In this document: one piece after another, positions 9,901 through 17,324 of the stretch
Numbering within the stretch: position 1 is the first letter of the stretch
Layout: each line of letters begins with the position of its first letter
Source of the DNA: Bradyrhizobium sp. B124
GTDB taxonomy: Bacteria > Pseudomonadota > Alphaproteobacteria > Rhizobiales > Xanthobacteraceae
Direction: 5' to 3'
DNA: 64,000 nt
Assembly: GCF_038967635.1 (NCBI RefSeq)
Contig: NZ_CP152413.1
Location: 6,204,001 to 6,268,000 of the forward strand
Notes under the pieces: model-generated
Told to the model about the DNA's origin: nothing
Seen by the model: the letters and a program-made list of their open reading frames with translations, nothing else
Databases searched by the model: none
Position numbers and translations under genes: made by a program

Positions 9901-11146
9901 CGGGGCGACCGCGGGCCTGCCCGAGGACCAGTCCACGATCCTGAACTGGCTTTCGCTGGGGACGCTGACGGATTCGACCGGTCATGTGAACGGATCACAG
10001 GCCTGGACCTTCTCGGCCGCGGACCAGAATTTCGACTATCTCGCCGCAGGCGAGACGCTGACGCTGACCTACACGATCCAGATCGACGACCATCATGGCG
10101 GCGTCATCACCCAGCCCGTGACGATCACGATCAACGGCGCCAACGACGCACCCACGCTCGCCGACGTCAATGCCGGCACGCTCACCGACACCGCTGCTAA
10201 CGACACGTTCAGCCCGCTCACCGGCGCGCTGCACGGCCATGACGTTGACGACGGCGAGACGGCGACGCTGACCTATGCCGCCCTCAATTCGGACCACGTC
10301 GCGGTCAACTCCTCGATCGCGGGCCTCTACGGCTCGCTTACGGTCAACGCCGACGGCACCTACAGCTATGTTCCCGACGCCGCCGCGATCAACGCGCTGG
10401 CCAAGGGCACCTATGCCGACACGTTCACCGTCGAGACCATCGATGCCCATGGCGCGACCGGGACTGCGACGCTGACGGTCGATGTCGTCGGCGCCAACGA
10501 CGCGCCGGTGATCCATGCTGACAACATCAGCATCACCGATAATCCCAACGGGACCGAAACGATCTCCGGCTTGACGGTCACGGATGTGGATGCCGGCGCC
10601 AACGAGAACTTCACCCTGGCGGCCGCGACCAACCCCGGATCGGGCAGCAGCGTCGCGCCGCCAGCGTTGGTCGGCCATCTCCCGGATATCAACACCGCGC
10701 TCGGGTCGCCCGGCCTTGTCTACAATCCGGGCCAGACCCCGCCGGCGACCGACAAGATCGCGCTCTCCGTGACCGACGGCCACGGCGCGAGCGATACGGT
10801 CAACCTGATCTTCAACGTCCAGCAAAATCCGCCCCAGCCGGTGACGCTGACGGGCACCAGCGACAAGGACGTGTTCTTCGGATCGGGCTATCAGGACAAG
10901 TTCGTGTTTGCGCCGAACTTCAATCACGACACGATCCTGAACTTTACGCCGGGCCAGGACCAGATCGACCTGTCCACGGTCGTCTCGACAAGCACCTTCA
11001 GCAGCTGGTTCGATCAGCATGCGACGACGTCGCCGACGAATTCGGCGGATACGCTGATCACGGTCGACAGTGCAGACACGATCACGTTGCACAATGTCTC
11101 GAAGGCGAGTTTGCATCAGAGCGATTTCATCATTCATTATACCTGA
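6983..11146 (+). CDS. Large FecR-domain, VCBS-repeat surface/secreted protein with type I secretion C-terminus
   Basis: A 1387-residue protein without an N-terminal signal peptide. Order of parts: an N-terminal segment; a FecR-like domain at about residues 115-235 (ending PVATMGIRGTAVLVE); five copies of a cadherin/VCBS-type repeat at about 393-1056, each 134-137 residues with the motif FDYLAAGETLTLTY and ending TITITGTND; a classical VCBS repeat (GSLTVNADGTYSYVPD) to about 1176; another Ig-like stretch; and a C-terminal region FVFAPNFNHDTILNFTPGQD...ADTITLHNV typical of RTX/VCBS type I secretion substrates. It is therefore probably exported by a type I system. The GTG at 6983 is the first start after an in-frame TGA at 6974; its ribosome site is weak. 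It could be an adhesin or biofilm protein; the family is known but this protein's role is not. Confidence 0.9.
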   Translation: MNFVEKFDGYLPNTDAYARGSVHVDSVSTHAPPGAITVDDGQLLFTGDFKRAGLDLVISKDDRELVLHDYFKGEKHAALASPEGAHLTGDLVKALTGHTQYAQAGGAVEPAKVIGHVTKLAGNATAIRNGVSMVLNQGDNVNKGDVVQSGSDSTLGITFIDGTVFGLGPNAKMVLNEMIYDPNGSSNSSLMSLVSGTISFVAGATAKHGDMKVDTPVATMGIRGTAVLVEIDFDVQGTGGVPPAKFQVLVEPDGATGSYILFDKTTLNPIATVDQAGTQTIVNGQGSVSFVSSAQLSTDAQKLISDVFALKFTDNSNPNTKLTTNFTDSVVPVTIGLKLATGDAFVPINFLLGLTNNSGSQAAAPKSDHIAGAPHVVTQNAAFSEQAGQTHSGLPDTVSGQITWVDVNLGDKPTATINFSSFSYHDASGNDVTSSLTAAEQAAIAAVEVPVLLDPNPLNNNIGSATWTYSLADGAFDFLAAGETLTLTYMVRVDNNYALSNETAFKTITITITGTNDTPVVTSSAQVGSITELPWTTNSAVHDTAHGTVTFTDADLTDTHTVAITGVAATGFTGGIPNPATMLSWLSLGALTDSTDGMTGSRSWTFSAADKSFDYLAAGETLTLIYTVQIDDHHGGVVTVPITITIVGTDDRPVITSPTQAAAITEAEGVTGSANSDTAFGTVTFTDADLSDTHSITVASVTETGVTTGLPDQATILSWLSLGTLKDTTGGVAGSNAWTFSAADKNFDYLAAGEKLTLTYLIQVDDHHGGVVTQPVTITITGTNDTPTFASEPSTTSVPEAIGETGSTKPDVAQGVVAFADVDLSDTHTVSITGVAESGTTSGLPEDQSTVLNWLSLGALTDSTGRVNGSQAWTFSAADQNFDYLAAGETLTLTYTVKIDDHHGGVISQPVTITIVGSNDAPTVTSAPQTATIPEQPDTTGSSKPDVASGVVGFADVDLSDNHTVSITGVIESGATAGLPEDQSTILNWLSLGTLTDSTGHVNGSQAWTFSAADQNFDYLAAGETLTLTYTIQIDDHHGGVITQPVTITINGANDAPTLADVNAGTLTDTAANDTFSPLTGALHGHDVDDGETATLTYAALNSDHVAVNSSIAGLYGSLTVNADGTYSYVPDAAAINALAKGTYADTFTVETIDAHGATGTATLTVDVVGANDAPVIHADNISITDNPNGTETISGLTVTDVDAGANENFTLAAATNPGSGSSVAPPALVGHLPDINTALGSPGLVYNPGQTPPATDKIALSVTDGHGASDTVNLIFNVQQNPPQPVTLTGTSDKDVFFGSGYQDKFVFAPNFNHDTILNFTPGQDQIDLSTVVSTSTFSSWFDQHATTSPTNSADTLITVDSADTITLHNVSKASLHQSDFIIHYT
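8150..10140 (+). repeat. Five in-frame tandem repeats of about 405 bases inside the VCBS protein gene
   Basis: The codons for the AAG of the LAAGE motif begin at 8420, 8831, 9233, 9638 and 10043, giving periods of 411, 402, 405 and 405 bases, all multiples of three. The last copies are nearly the same at the DNA level, including long shared stretches around GAGGACCAGTCCACG, whereas the first copy is more diverged (FDFLAAGETLTLTYMVRVDN). Confidence 0.9.
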
Positions 11147-11240
11147 TGGGCGTCGGCCTCCTGAAAAAGGCCGGCTGGATCCTGCATTGCGCAACGTCTG
11201 CTCGATTGGAACAACTCTCCGCGCGTGATATCCAGACGGT

Positions 11241-13475
11241 ATGAGACGGCTGAAGGCGATACGAAGGTGGTTCGGACGGCGCTTCGGCTATGCGCGGCTG
11301 GCCTGCGTGGCGCTGTTGATCGGCATTGCCGCGCTGCGGATCGCGGATCCGGCTCCGATTCAGGAGCTTCGCGTCAGGACGTTCGACACATTCCAGGTGA
11401 TCGAACCCCGCCAGAAGACCGCGCGGCCCGTCACCATCGTCGATATCGACGAAAAGAGCCTCGCCGATCCCCGGCTCGGGCAATGGCCGTGGCCGCGGAC
11501 GCGGCTCGCCGACATCGTCATCAATCTCACCCGGCTCGGCGCCGTGGTGATCGCGTTCGACGCGGTGTTCTCCGAGCCCGACCGTCTCAACCCCGATATC
11601 GCGGCCGATACGTTCAGCAGCCTCGACGAGGAGATGCGCGCCAGGCTGCGGCAGCTGCCGAGCAACGACAGCATCCTGGCCGACGCCATCAAGAACTCGC
11701 GTGTGGTGCTCGGCGAGTCCGGCGGCCCCAACGTGCGCGCCGACCTCAACGAAAAGCTGCCGGTCACCGGGCTTGCGATGCTCGGCGAGGAGCCGCAGAG
11801 CTTCATGTTCCAGTTTCCGGGATTGTTGCGCAACGTTCCGGTGCTCGAGGAGGCCGCGGCCGGGCGAGGCCTGTTCACGATCAGGCCGGAACGCGACGGC
11901 ATCGTCAGGCGGGTGCCGATGATGATGGTCGCGCAGGGCATCACCATGCCGTCGCTGACCTTCGAAATGCTGCGGGTGGCGGGCGGTTCGGGCACCATCC
12001 TGATCAAGGCCGACAAGGCCGGCATCAAGAGCCTCGGTATCAAGGGCTTTGCGATCCCGACCGACCTCTATGGCCAGCTCTGGATCCACTACGCACGCCG
12101 TGACCCCTCGATCTACGTCTCGGCCGTCGACGTGCTGGACGGGCGGGTGCCGCCCGACAGGATCGCCGGCAAGCTGATCCTGATCGGCACCTCCTCGGTC
12201 GGGCTCAACGACATCAAGACCACGCCGGTGACACCGGCGATGCCCGGGGTCGAGGTTCACGCCCAGGTGCTGGAGAGCGCGCTGACCGGCGACGTGGTTT
12301 CGCAACCGAACTACGGCATCGGCATCGAGTTCTTCGCCGCGCTGATCATGGGGCTGCTGGTCATCGCCTTCGCGCCGAAGTTCGGTCCGATCACGCTGGT
12401 CGTCGTTGGCGGGATGTTCGCCTCGGTGCTGACCGGCACATCCTGGTATTTCTATTCCCAGCATCGGCTCCTGATCGATTTTACCTATCCGCTGATGTCG
12501 ACCACGGCGATCTACCTCACGCTGATCTTCTCCGCCTTCGTGCGCGAACAGCAGCAGCGCCGGCAGATCAGATCGCAATTCGTGCAGTACATGTCGCCCG
12601 CGCTGGTCGAGCAGCTGGCGCAGTCGCCGGAGCGGCTCGTGCTCGGCGGCGAAGAGCGCGAGATGACCATCATGTTCTCGGACATGCGCGGCTTCACCTC
12701 GATCTCGGAAACCTACAAGCGCGATCCGCAGGGCCTCACGGCGCTGATGAACCGTTTCCTCACGCCGCTCACCAACGCGATCCTCGCCCGCAAAGGCTAT
12801 ATCGACAAATATATGGGCGACGCCATCATGGCGTTCTGGAACGCGCCGCTCGACGACAAGCAGCACCAGCTCAACGCCTGCGACGCCGCGCTTGACATGC
12901 TGGAGCACGTCGGCGACCTCAACCGCAAGCGCGAACAGGAAGCGCAGGACGGTGGCCACGTCTATGTGCCGCTCAACATCGGCGTCGGCCTCAACACCGG
13001 CACCTGCGTGGTCGGCAATATGGGGTCTGATCTCAAGTTCAATTATTCGGTGCTCGGCGACAGCGTCAATCTGGCGGCGCGGCTGGAGGGGCAGTCCAAG
13101 GAATACGGCTTCCCGATCATCGTGGGATCGAAGACCGCGCTCGCGGTGAAGGAGAAGTTCGCGATCCTCGAACTCGACTTCATCATGGTGAAGGGCAAGA
13201 AGGAGCCCGAGGTGATCTATGCGATCGCCGGCCGCGAGGACGTGGCCGGTTCTGGCCGCTTCCAGCGGCTGCGCAACCTGACCATCGAGATGCTCGCCTG
13301 CTACCGCGGCCGCGACTGGGACGGCGCGCTCGCCGCGATAGAGCGTGGCCGCAAGACCGACGAGGCGCAGACGCTGCAATATCTCTACCGCCTCTATGAG
13401 GCGCGCATCCGCGCCTTCCAGAACGAGCCCCCGCCGGACGATTGGGACGGCGCCTTTGCGTTGACGACGAAATAG
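11241..13475 (+). CDS. CHASE2-domain membrane adenylate/guanylate cyclase
   Basis: A 744-residue membrane protein. An N-terminal span (about 19-34) is followed by an extracytoplasmic CHASE2 sensor (about 40-350, with VTIVDIDEKSL and FDAVFSEPD). Three spans follow (about 360-435), then a class III nucleotide cyclase domain with metal ligands Asp481 (MFSDMRGFTSIS) and Asp527 (DKYMGDAIMAFW), and the GDSVNLAARLEG transition-state segment. Lys523 in DKYMGD favours ATP over GTP (known of class III enzymes). It starts 94 bases after the FecR/VCBS gene, on the same strand, suggesting that a signal sensed outside, possibly linked to the surface protein, sets cAMP inside the cell (inference). The stop lies inside a 41-base tandem duplication. 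Confidence 0.93.
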   Translation: MRRLKAIRRWFGRRFGYARLACVALLIGIAALRIADPAPIQELRVRTFDTFQVIEPRQKTARPVTIVDIDEKSLADPRLGQWPWPRTRLADIVINLTRLGAVVIAFDAVFSEPDRLNPDIAADTFSSLDEEMRARLRQLPSNDSILADAIKNSRVVLGESGGPNVRADLNEKLPVTGLAMLGEEPQSFMFQFPGLLRNVPVLEEAAAGRGLFTIRPERDGIVRRVPMMMVAQGITMPSLTFEMLRVAGGSGTILIKADKAGIKSLGIKGFAIPTDLYGQLWIHYARRDPSIYVSAVDVLDGRVPPDRIAGKLILIGTSSVGLNDIKTTPVTPAMPGVEVHAQVLESALTGDVVSQPNYGIGIEFFAALIMGLLVIAFAPKFGPITLVVVGGMFASVLTGTSWYFYSQHRLLIDFTYPLMSTTAIYLTLIFSAFVREQQQRRQIRSQFVQYMSPALVEQLAQSPERLVLGGEEREMTIMFSDMRGFTSISETYKRDPQGLTALMNRFLTPLTNAILARKGYIDKYMGDAIMAFWNAPLDDKQHQLNACDAALDMLEHVGDLNRKREQEAQDGGHVYVPLNIGVGLNTGTCVVGNMGSDLKFNYSVLGDSVNLAARLEGQSKEYGFPIIVGSKTALAVKEKFAILELDFIMVKGKKEPEVIYAIAGREDVAGSGRFQRLRNLTIEMLACYRGRDWDGALAAIERGRKTDEAQTLQYLYRLYEARIRAFQNEPPPDDWDGAFALTTK

Positions 13476-13543
13476 GCGCCGCAAACGCAGTGTCGTCCCG
13501 GCTGACGACGAAATGGGCGCCACAAATCCGGTGTCGTCCCGGC
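13462..13543 (+). repeat. Tandem 41-base duplication over the cyclase stop codon
   Basis: Copy 1 (13462-13502) and copy 2 (13503-13543) both read TGACGACGAAATxGGCGCC...GTGTCGTCCCGGC with a few differences. Copy 1 contains the last codons and the TAG stop of the cyclase gene; in copy 2 the stop has become TGG. The second copy runs into a palindromic repeat. Confidence 0.85.
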
Positions 13544-13649
13544 GAAGGCCGGGACTCATATGCCGTGGCCGGCGTAGTGGGCAAGCGGCCAGACGGCTTT
13601 CTAACAACACCCATTCGTGGTTATGGGTCCCGGCCTTCGCCGGGACGAC
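13533..13649. repeat. Palindromic intergenic repeat, family B (GTCGTCCCGGC)
   Basis: Left arm GTCGTCCCGGCGAAGGCC and right arm GGCCTTCGCCGGGACGAC are exact inverses, separated by about 80 bases. Related copies occur at 28021, 42653, 51827 and 54919. It lies between convergent genes. Confidence 0.9.
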
Positions 13650-13656
13650 GAGAGAC

Positions 13657-15264
13657 CTACTCCAGACCGATCTGCGTCAGATCCTGGAACCAGTGCTGCG
13701 CCTGCACGAAGGTTTTCACCTTCGGCGACAGCGCGTGCGGATTGGTGTCGTGCACCACCCACACCAGCGCAGCATCGTCGACGATCAGCGCGTGCGCCTG
13801 CGCCAGCAGCGCATCCTGTTTCGCGCTGTCGAAGGTCTGTTTGGCCTCGTCGATCAGCGCGTCGACCTTCGGATTCTTGTAGCCGCCCCAGTTAACGCCT
13901 GTCGGCGCCACCTGGCCGGAATGGAAGAACCGCACGATGGCGTAGAGCGGATCCGAGGTGACATAGGCGATGTTGTTGGCGGTGATGCCGGCGTTCATCT
14001 CGTCGGCCGCGCCCTTGCGCCAGTGCGAATAGAGTGTCTCGAGCTCGACGACCTTGAAGTCAATATCGATGCCGATCTCCTTGAAACTCTGCTGCAGGAA
14101 TTCGTTCATCGGCAGCGACAGCATCTGCCCGGTGCCACCCTGGGCGATGATGAAGGTGGTCTTCAGCGGCTTGTCCTTTGAATAGCCGGCTTCCTCCACC
14201 AGCTTTTTGGCGGCCGCGAGGTCGTATTTCAGTTCGAAGCTCGGCTTGCCGAACCACGGGCTCGACGGGTCGACCTGGCCCTTGGCCGGCTTGGCCAGGC
14301 CGTTCATCAGGCCAACCACCGCATCGCGGTCGATCGCGAGGTTGAGTGCCTTGCGCAGGCGGATGTCGGTCCAGGGCGAACCCGGCAGCACGCTCAAGTG
14401 ATAATTCCAGACATGCGGCGTCACGTTGTCGACGATCCTCATGCCGGCGGCCTTCAGCTGCGGCACGGCGTCGGGCGCCGGTGTTTCGATCAGGTCGACC
14501 TGGCCGGCCAGCAGCGCGTTGGTGCGGGTCAGCGCCTCCGGCATCGGGATCAGGATCATCTTGTCGACCTTCGCCAGCCGCTTCTTGTCCCAATAGTCCG
14601 GGTTCTTGGTCAGCTCGGCGAGCTCGCGCGGCACCAGCTTGGTCAGCTTGAACGGGCCGGTGCCGGAGGGCTGGCTGGCGAACTTGTCCCAGTCCCTGCC
14701 GAGCTTCTCATATTGCGCGGGGCTCGAGACCAGGAACCAGAGCATCTGGTAGGGGAAAAAGGAGTCGACCGTCTTGGTGGTGATCTCGATGGTCTGGTCG
14801 TCGATCTTGGCGTAGCTCGCGACCGAGGGCAGTCGGGTCTTGACCTGCGCGCTTTGCCGCTTGTCGAATTGCGGTGCCTTGTCGTTCAGCACCTTGTCGA
14901 GATTCCAGATCACCGCGTCGGCGTTGAAGTCGCTGCCGTCGTGGAATTTCACGCCCTTGCGCAGGGTGAAGCGCCACTTGGTCTTGTCGTTGTCATCGAC
15001 CTTCCATTCGGTCGCAAGCCCGGGCACCAGTTTTCCCGGCCGGTCGGCCACGTCCATCTCCCAGGCCACCAGCGGATCGTAGATCGTGTAGGCCGTGAAC
15101 TGATAGGCGCCGGCGCCGCGATCGGGCTGGCCGGTCGTCAGCGGAATGTCGGCCATCGAAATGCCGTAGCGCACAATGGACTCTGCTCGCGCCGAGGTGG
15201 CCGGCCAGCCCGCGGTCAGGGCGAGCGCCATTGCCGCCGTCAGGATCGAATTGCGCGCGCGCAT
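13657..15264 (-). CDS. Periplasmic solute-binding protein, family 5 (peptide/nickel ABC transport)
   Basis: A 535-residue DppA/OppA-type receptor. The signal peptide (about residues 1-27, ILTAAMALALTAGWPATSARA) and family motifs (LVPGLATEWKVDD, FTLRKGVKFHDGS, FNADAVIWNLDKVL) are plain. I chose the ATG at 15264, which follows GGAG and begins directly before the signal sequence, rather than an ATG 63 bases upstream that would add a non-signal extension. It is divergent from a second binding protein of the same subfamily (15474-17126), sharing ADIPxTxGQPD near the mature N-terminus, GSPWxDIR and the C-terminal ALSPKVKTFV-like segment. No permease follows it, so it probably feeds the transporter encoded at 17325-22816. 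Confidence 0.93.
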   Translation of the reverse strand: MRARNSILTAAMALALTAGWPATSARAESIVRYGISMADIPLTTGQPDRGAGAYQFTAYTIYDPLVAWEMDVADRPGKLVPGLATEWKVDDNDKTKWRFTLRKGVKFHDGSDFNADAVIWNLDKVLNDKAPQFDKRQSAQVKTRLPSVASYAKIDDQTIEITTKTVDSFFPYQMLWFLVSSPAQYEKLGRDWDKFASQPSGTGPFKLTKLVPRELAELTKNPDYWDKKRLAKVDKMILIPMPEALTRTNALLAGQVDLIETPAPDAVPQLKAAGMRIVDNVTPHVWNYHLSVLPGSPWTDIRLRKALNLAIDRDAVVGLMNGLAKPAKGQVDPSSPWFGKPSFELKYDLAAAKKLVEEAGYSKDKPLKTTFIIAQGGTGQMLSLPMNEFLQQSFKEIGIDIDFKVVELETLYSHWRKGAADEMNAGITANNIAYVTSDPLYAIVRFFHSGQVAPTGVNWGGYKNPKVDALIDEAKQTFDSAKQDALLAQAHALIVDDAALVWVVHDTNPHALSPKVKTFVQAQHWFQDLTQIGLE

Positions 15265-15473
15265 ATGAAGGCTCCGTTGGTGGGAAGTCGGGGCCAAATC
15301 CTGCAAGCATGATGCCAGAATAGGCATCTTCGCACGGTTGGGGCGCGAGGTGGGAAGAAATGACGCGCCCAGCGGTTATTTGCTGAAGAACTATTCCTCT
15401 TGGCACAGGCATTGCATACGCTTGCCCAAGAAATAATCACTAAAACGTCACCAGACTTCGAAGGGTTGCTCAG
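15265..15473. promoter_or_regulatory. Divergent promoter region between the two binding-protein genes
   Basis: 209 bases separate two divergent starts. The right half carries a sigma-54-type promoter (listed separately). I did not find a convincing NtrC dyad or a sigma-70 promoter for the leftward gene by eye. Confidence 0.55.
15401..15416 (+). promoter_or_regulatory. Predicted sigma-54 (RpoN) promoter of the amide uptake operon
   Basis: TGGCACAGGCATTGCA matches the -24/-12 consensus TGGCACR-N4-TTGCW, with exactly 10 bases between the GG (15402-15403) and the GC (15414-15415), the invariant spacing. The predicted start point is near 15427, and the ATG of the binding-protein gene is at 15474. 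Sigma-54 promoters need an enhancer-binding activator such as NtrC, which fits a nitrogen-source transporter. Confidence 0.72.
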
Positions 15474-17126
15474 ATGCGTAACAGGAAGACCAATGCGACG
15501 GCGATCATGCTGGCGCTTGCGATCGCCAACTGTGTGCCGGCGATCGCCAGCGCCGAGACCGTGCTGCGCATTGGCATGACGGCTGCCGATATTCCGCGCA
15601 CGCTCGGGCAGCCCGACCAGGGTTTTGAGGGCAACCGTTTCACCGGGCTCACGATGTACGACGCGCTGACGATGTGGGACCTGTCGTCGTCGGACAAGGC
15701 GAGCGCGATGATCCCGGGCCTCGCCACCGAGTGGAAGGTTGACGATGCCGACAAGACCAAGTGGGTCTTCAAGCTGCGTCCCGGCGTCAGCTTTCACGAC
15801 GGCTCACCGTTCAATGCTGACGCCGTGGTCTGGAACGTCGACAAGGTGCTGAAGCAGGACGCGCCGCAATACGATGCGAGCCAGGTCGGCGTTACCGCCT
15901 CGCGCATGCCGACCTTGGTCTCCGCGCGCAAGATCGACGACATGACGGTGGAGCTGACCACCAAGGAGCCGGACAGCTTCCTGCCGATCAACCTCACCAA
16001 TATGTTCATGGCGAGCCCGGCCAAGTGGCAACAATTCTACGACAAGGCCGAAGGTGCCGACGCCAAGGCGAAGTCGCAGGCCGCATGGGCCGCGTTCGCC
16101 AAGGACGCTTCGGGCACCGGCCCCTGGAAGATGTCGAGCTTCACCCCGCGCGAGCGGCTTGAGCTCGTGAAGAACGAGAACTACTGGGACAAGGCCCGCG
16201 TGCCGAAGACCGACAAGATGGTGCTGTTGCCGATGCCCGAGGCCAACGCGCGCACTGCGGCGCTGCTGTCGGGGCAGGTGAACTGGATCGAGGCGCCGGC
16301 GCCCGACGCGCTGCCCGAAATCAAGCAGCGTGGCTTCAATCTCTATTCCAATGAGGAGCCGCATGTCTGGCCGTGGCAGTTCTCCCGCGTCGAGGGCTCG
16401 CCGTGGAATGACATCCGCGTCCGCAAGGCCGCCAATCTCTGTGTTGATCGCGAAGGGCTGCGTGACGGCCTGCTCGCGGGGCTGATGGTGCCGGCCACCG
16501 GCACGTTCGAGCCCGGCCATCCCTGGCGCGGCAACCCGACCTTCCAGATCAAATACGACAAGCCGGCCGCGCAGAAGCTGATGCAGGAGGCCGGCTTCGG
16601 TCCGAACAAGAAGCTGACGGTCAAGATCCAGACCTCGGCGTCGGGTTCGGGCCAGATGCTGCCGCTGCCGATGAACGAGTATCTGCAACAGGCTCTGGCC
16701 GAGTGCTACTTCGATGTGCAGCTCGACGTCATTGAGTGGAATACGCTGTTCACCAACTGGCGGCGCGGCGCCAAGGATCCGTCGGCCAACGGATCGAACG
16801 CGACCAACGTCACCTATGCGGCGATGGATCCGTTCTTCGCGCTGGTGCGCTTCCTGCAATCGGGCATGGCGCCGCCGGTCTCGAACAATTGGGGTTTCAT
16901 CAACAATCCGAAGTTCGACGAACTGGTGAAGAAGGCCCGCCAGACCTTCGAACCGGCGGCGCGCGATGCTGCGCTCGCCGAACTGCACGCCGCCTCGGTC
17001 GATGATGCGGCGTTCCTGTACGTCGCTCACGACGTTGCGCCGCGTGCGATGAGCCCGAAGGTCAAGGGCTTTGTGCAGCCGAAGAGCTGGTTCGTCGACT
17101 TCTCGCCGGTCTCGGTTGTGCCGTGA
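15474..17126 (+). CDS. Periplasmic solute-binding protein, family 5, first gene of the amide uptake cluster
   Basis: A 550-residue receptor with a signal peptide (about 1-27, cleavage near ASAETV) and family 5 motifs (MIPGLATEWKVDD, FKLRPGVSFHDGS, FNADAVVWNVDKVL). It is clearly a paralogue of the divergent protein at 13657-15264. It reads toward the permease genes, from which it is separated by a family F repeat. A sigma-54 promoter lies 58 bases upstream of the ATG. Family members bind oligopeptides, nickel complexes, glutathione or opine-like compounds; the ligand here is unknown, but the amidase in the same cluster suggests an amide or peptide-like molecule (inference). Confidence 0.94.
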   Translation: MRNRKTNATAIMLALAIANCVPAIASAETVLRIGMTAADIPRTLGQPDQGFEGNRFTGLTMYDALTMWDLSSSDKASAMIPGLATEWKVDDADKTKWVFKLRPGVSFHDGSPFNADAVVWNVDKVLKQDAPQYDASQVGVTASRMPTLVSARKIDDMTVELTTKEPDSFLPINLTNMFMASPAKWQQFYDKAEGADAKAKSQAAWAAFAKDASGTGPWKMSSFTPRERLELVKNENYWDKARVPKTDKMVLLPMPEANARTAALLSGQVNWIEAPAPDALPEIKQRGFNLYSNEEPHVWPWQFSRVEGSPWNDIRVRKAANLCVDREGLRDGLLAGLMVPATGTFEPGHPWRGNPTFQIKYDKPAAQKLMQEAGFGPNKKLTVKIQTSASGSGQMLPLPMNEYLQQALAECYFDVQLDVIEWNTLFTNWRRGAKDPSANGSNATNVTYAAMDPFFALVRFLQSGMAPPVSNNWGFINNPKFDELVKKARQTFEPAARDAALAELHAASVDDAAFLYVAHDVAPRAMSPKVKGFVQPKSWFVDFSPVSVVP

Positions 17127-17148
17127 GATAACCCGCGGCGCTCTTGGG

Positions 17149-17310
17149 TACCCTCTCCCCTTGTGGGAGAGGGTGGCTTCGCGAGAGCAAAGCCGAGTGA
17201 GGGGTTGTCTCCGCGGGCACTCCTCGCTGAAATGAAATGACTGTATCCGCGGATAGAACCCCTCATCCGGCGCGCTCTGCGCGCCACCTTCTCCCACAAG
17301 GGGAGAAGGA
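17149..17310. repeat. Palindromic intergenic repeat, family F (CCCTCTCCCCTTGTGGGAG)
   Basis: Left arm CCCTCTCCCCTTGTGGGAGA and right arm TTCTCCCACAAGGGGAGAAG face each other, with internal arms GAGTGAGGGGTT and AACCCCTCAT. It fills the gap between the binding protein and the first permease and may process or attenuate the transcript, giving more binding protein than permease (inference). Relatives are at 37831 and 50088. Confidence 0.85.
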
Positions 17311-17324
17311 AGAAAGAACCCAAC

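Noticed and set aside
8150..10140. Regular repeats that might be read as a CRISPR or satellite
   Set aside because: The 405-base period, open frame and protein motifs show coding VCBS repeats.
11154..11176. Small stem GGCCT...AGGCC after the VCBS gene as terminator
   Set aside because: Short stem without a T run, and the cyclase gene follows closely on the same strand.
11130..13610. 826-codon minus-strand frame opposite the CHASE2-cyclase
   Set aside because: Shadow frame; the sense frame has full CHASE2 and cyclase motifs.
15300..15400. Possible NtrC dyad upstream of the sigma-54 promoter (around GCACGGTTGGGGCGC)
   Set aside because: Only partial match to TGCACC-N5-GGTGCA; too weak to list as a site.
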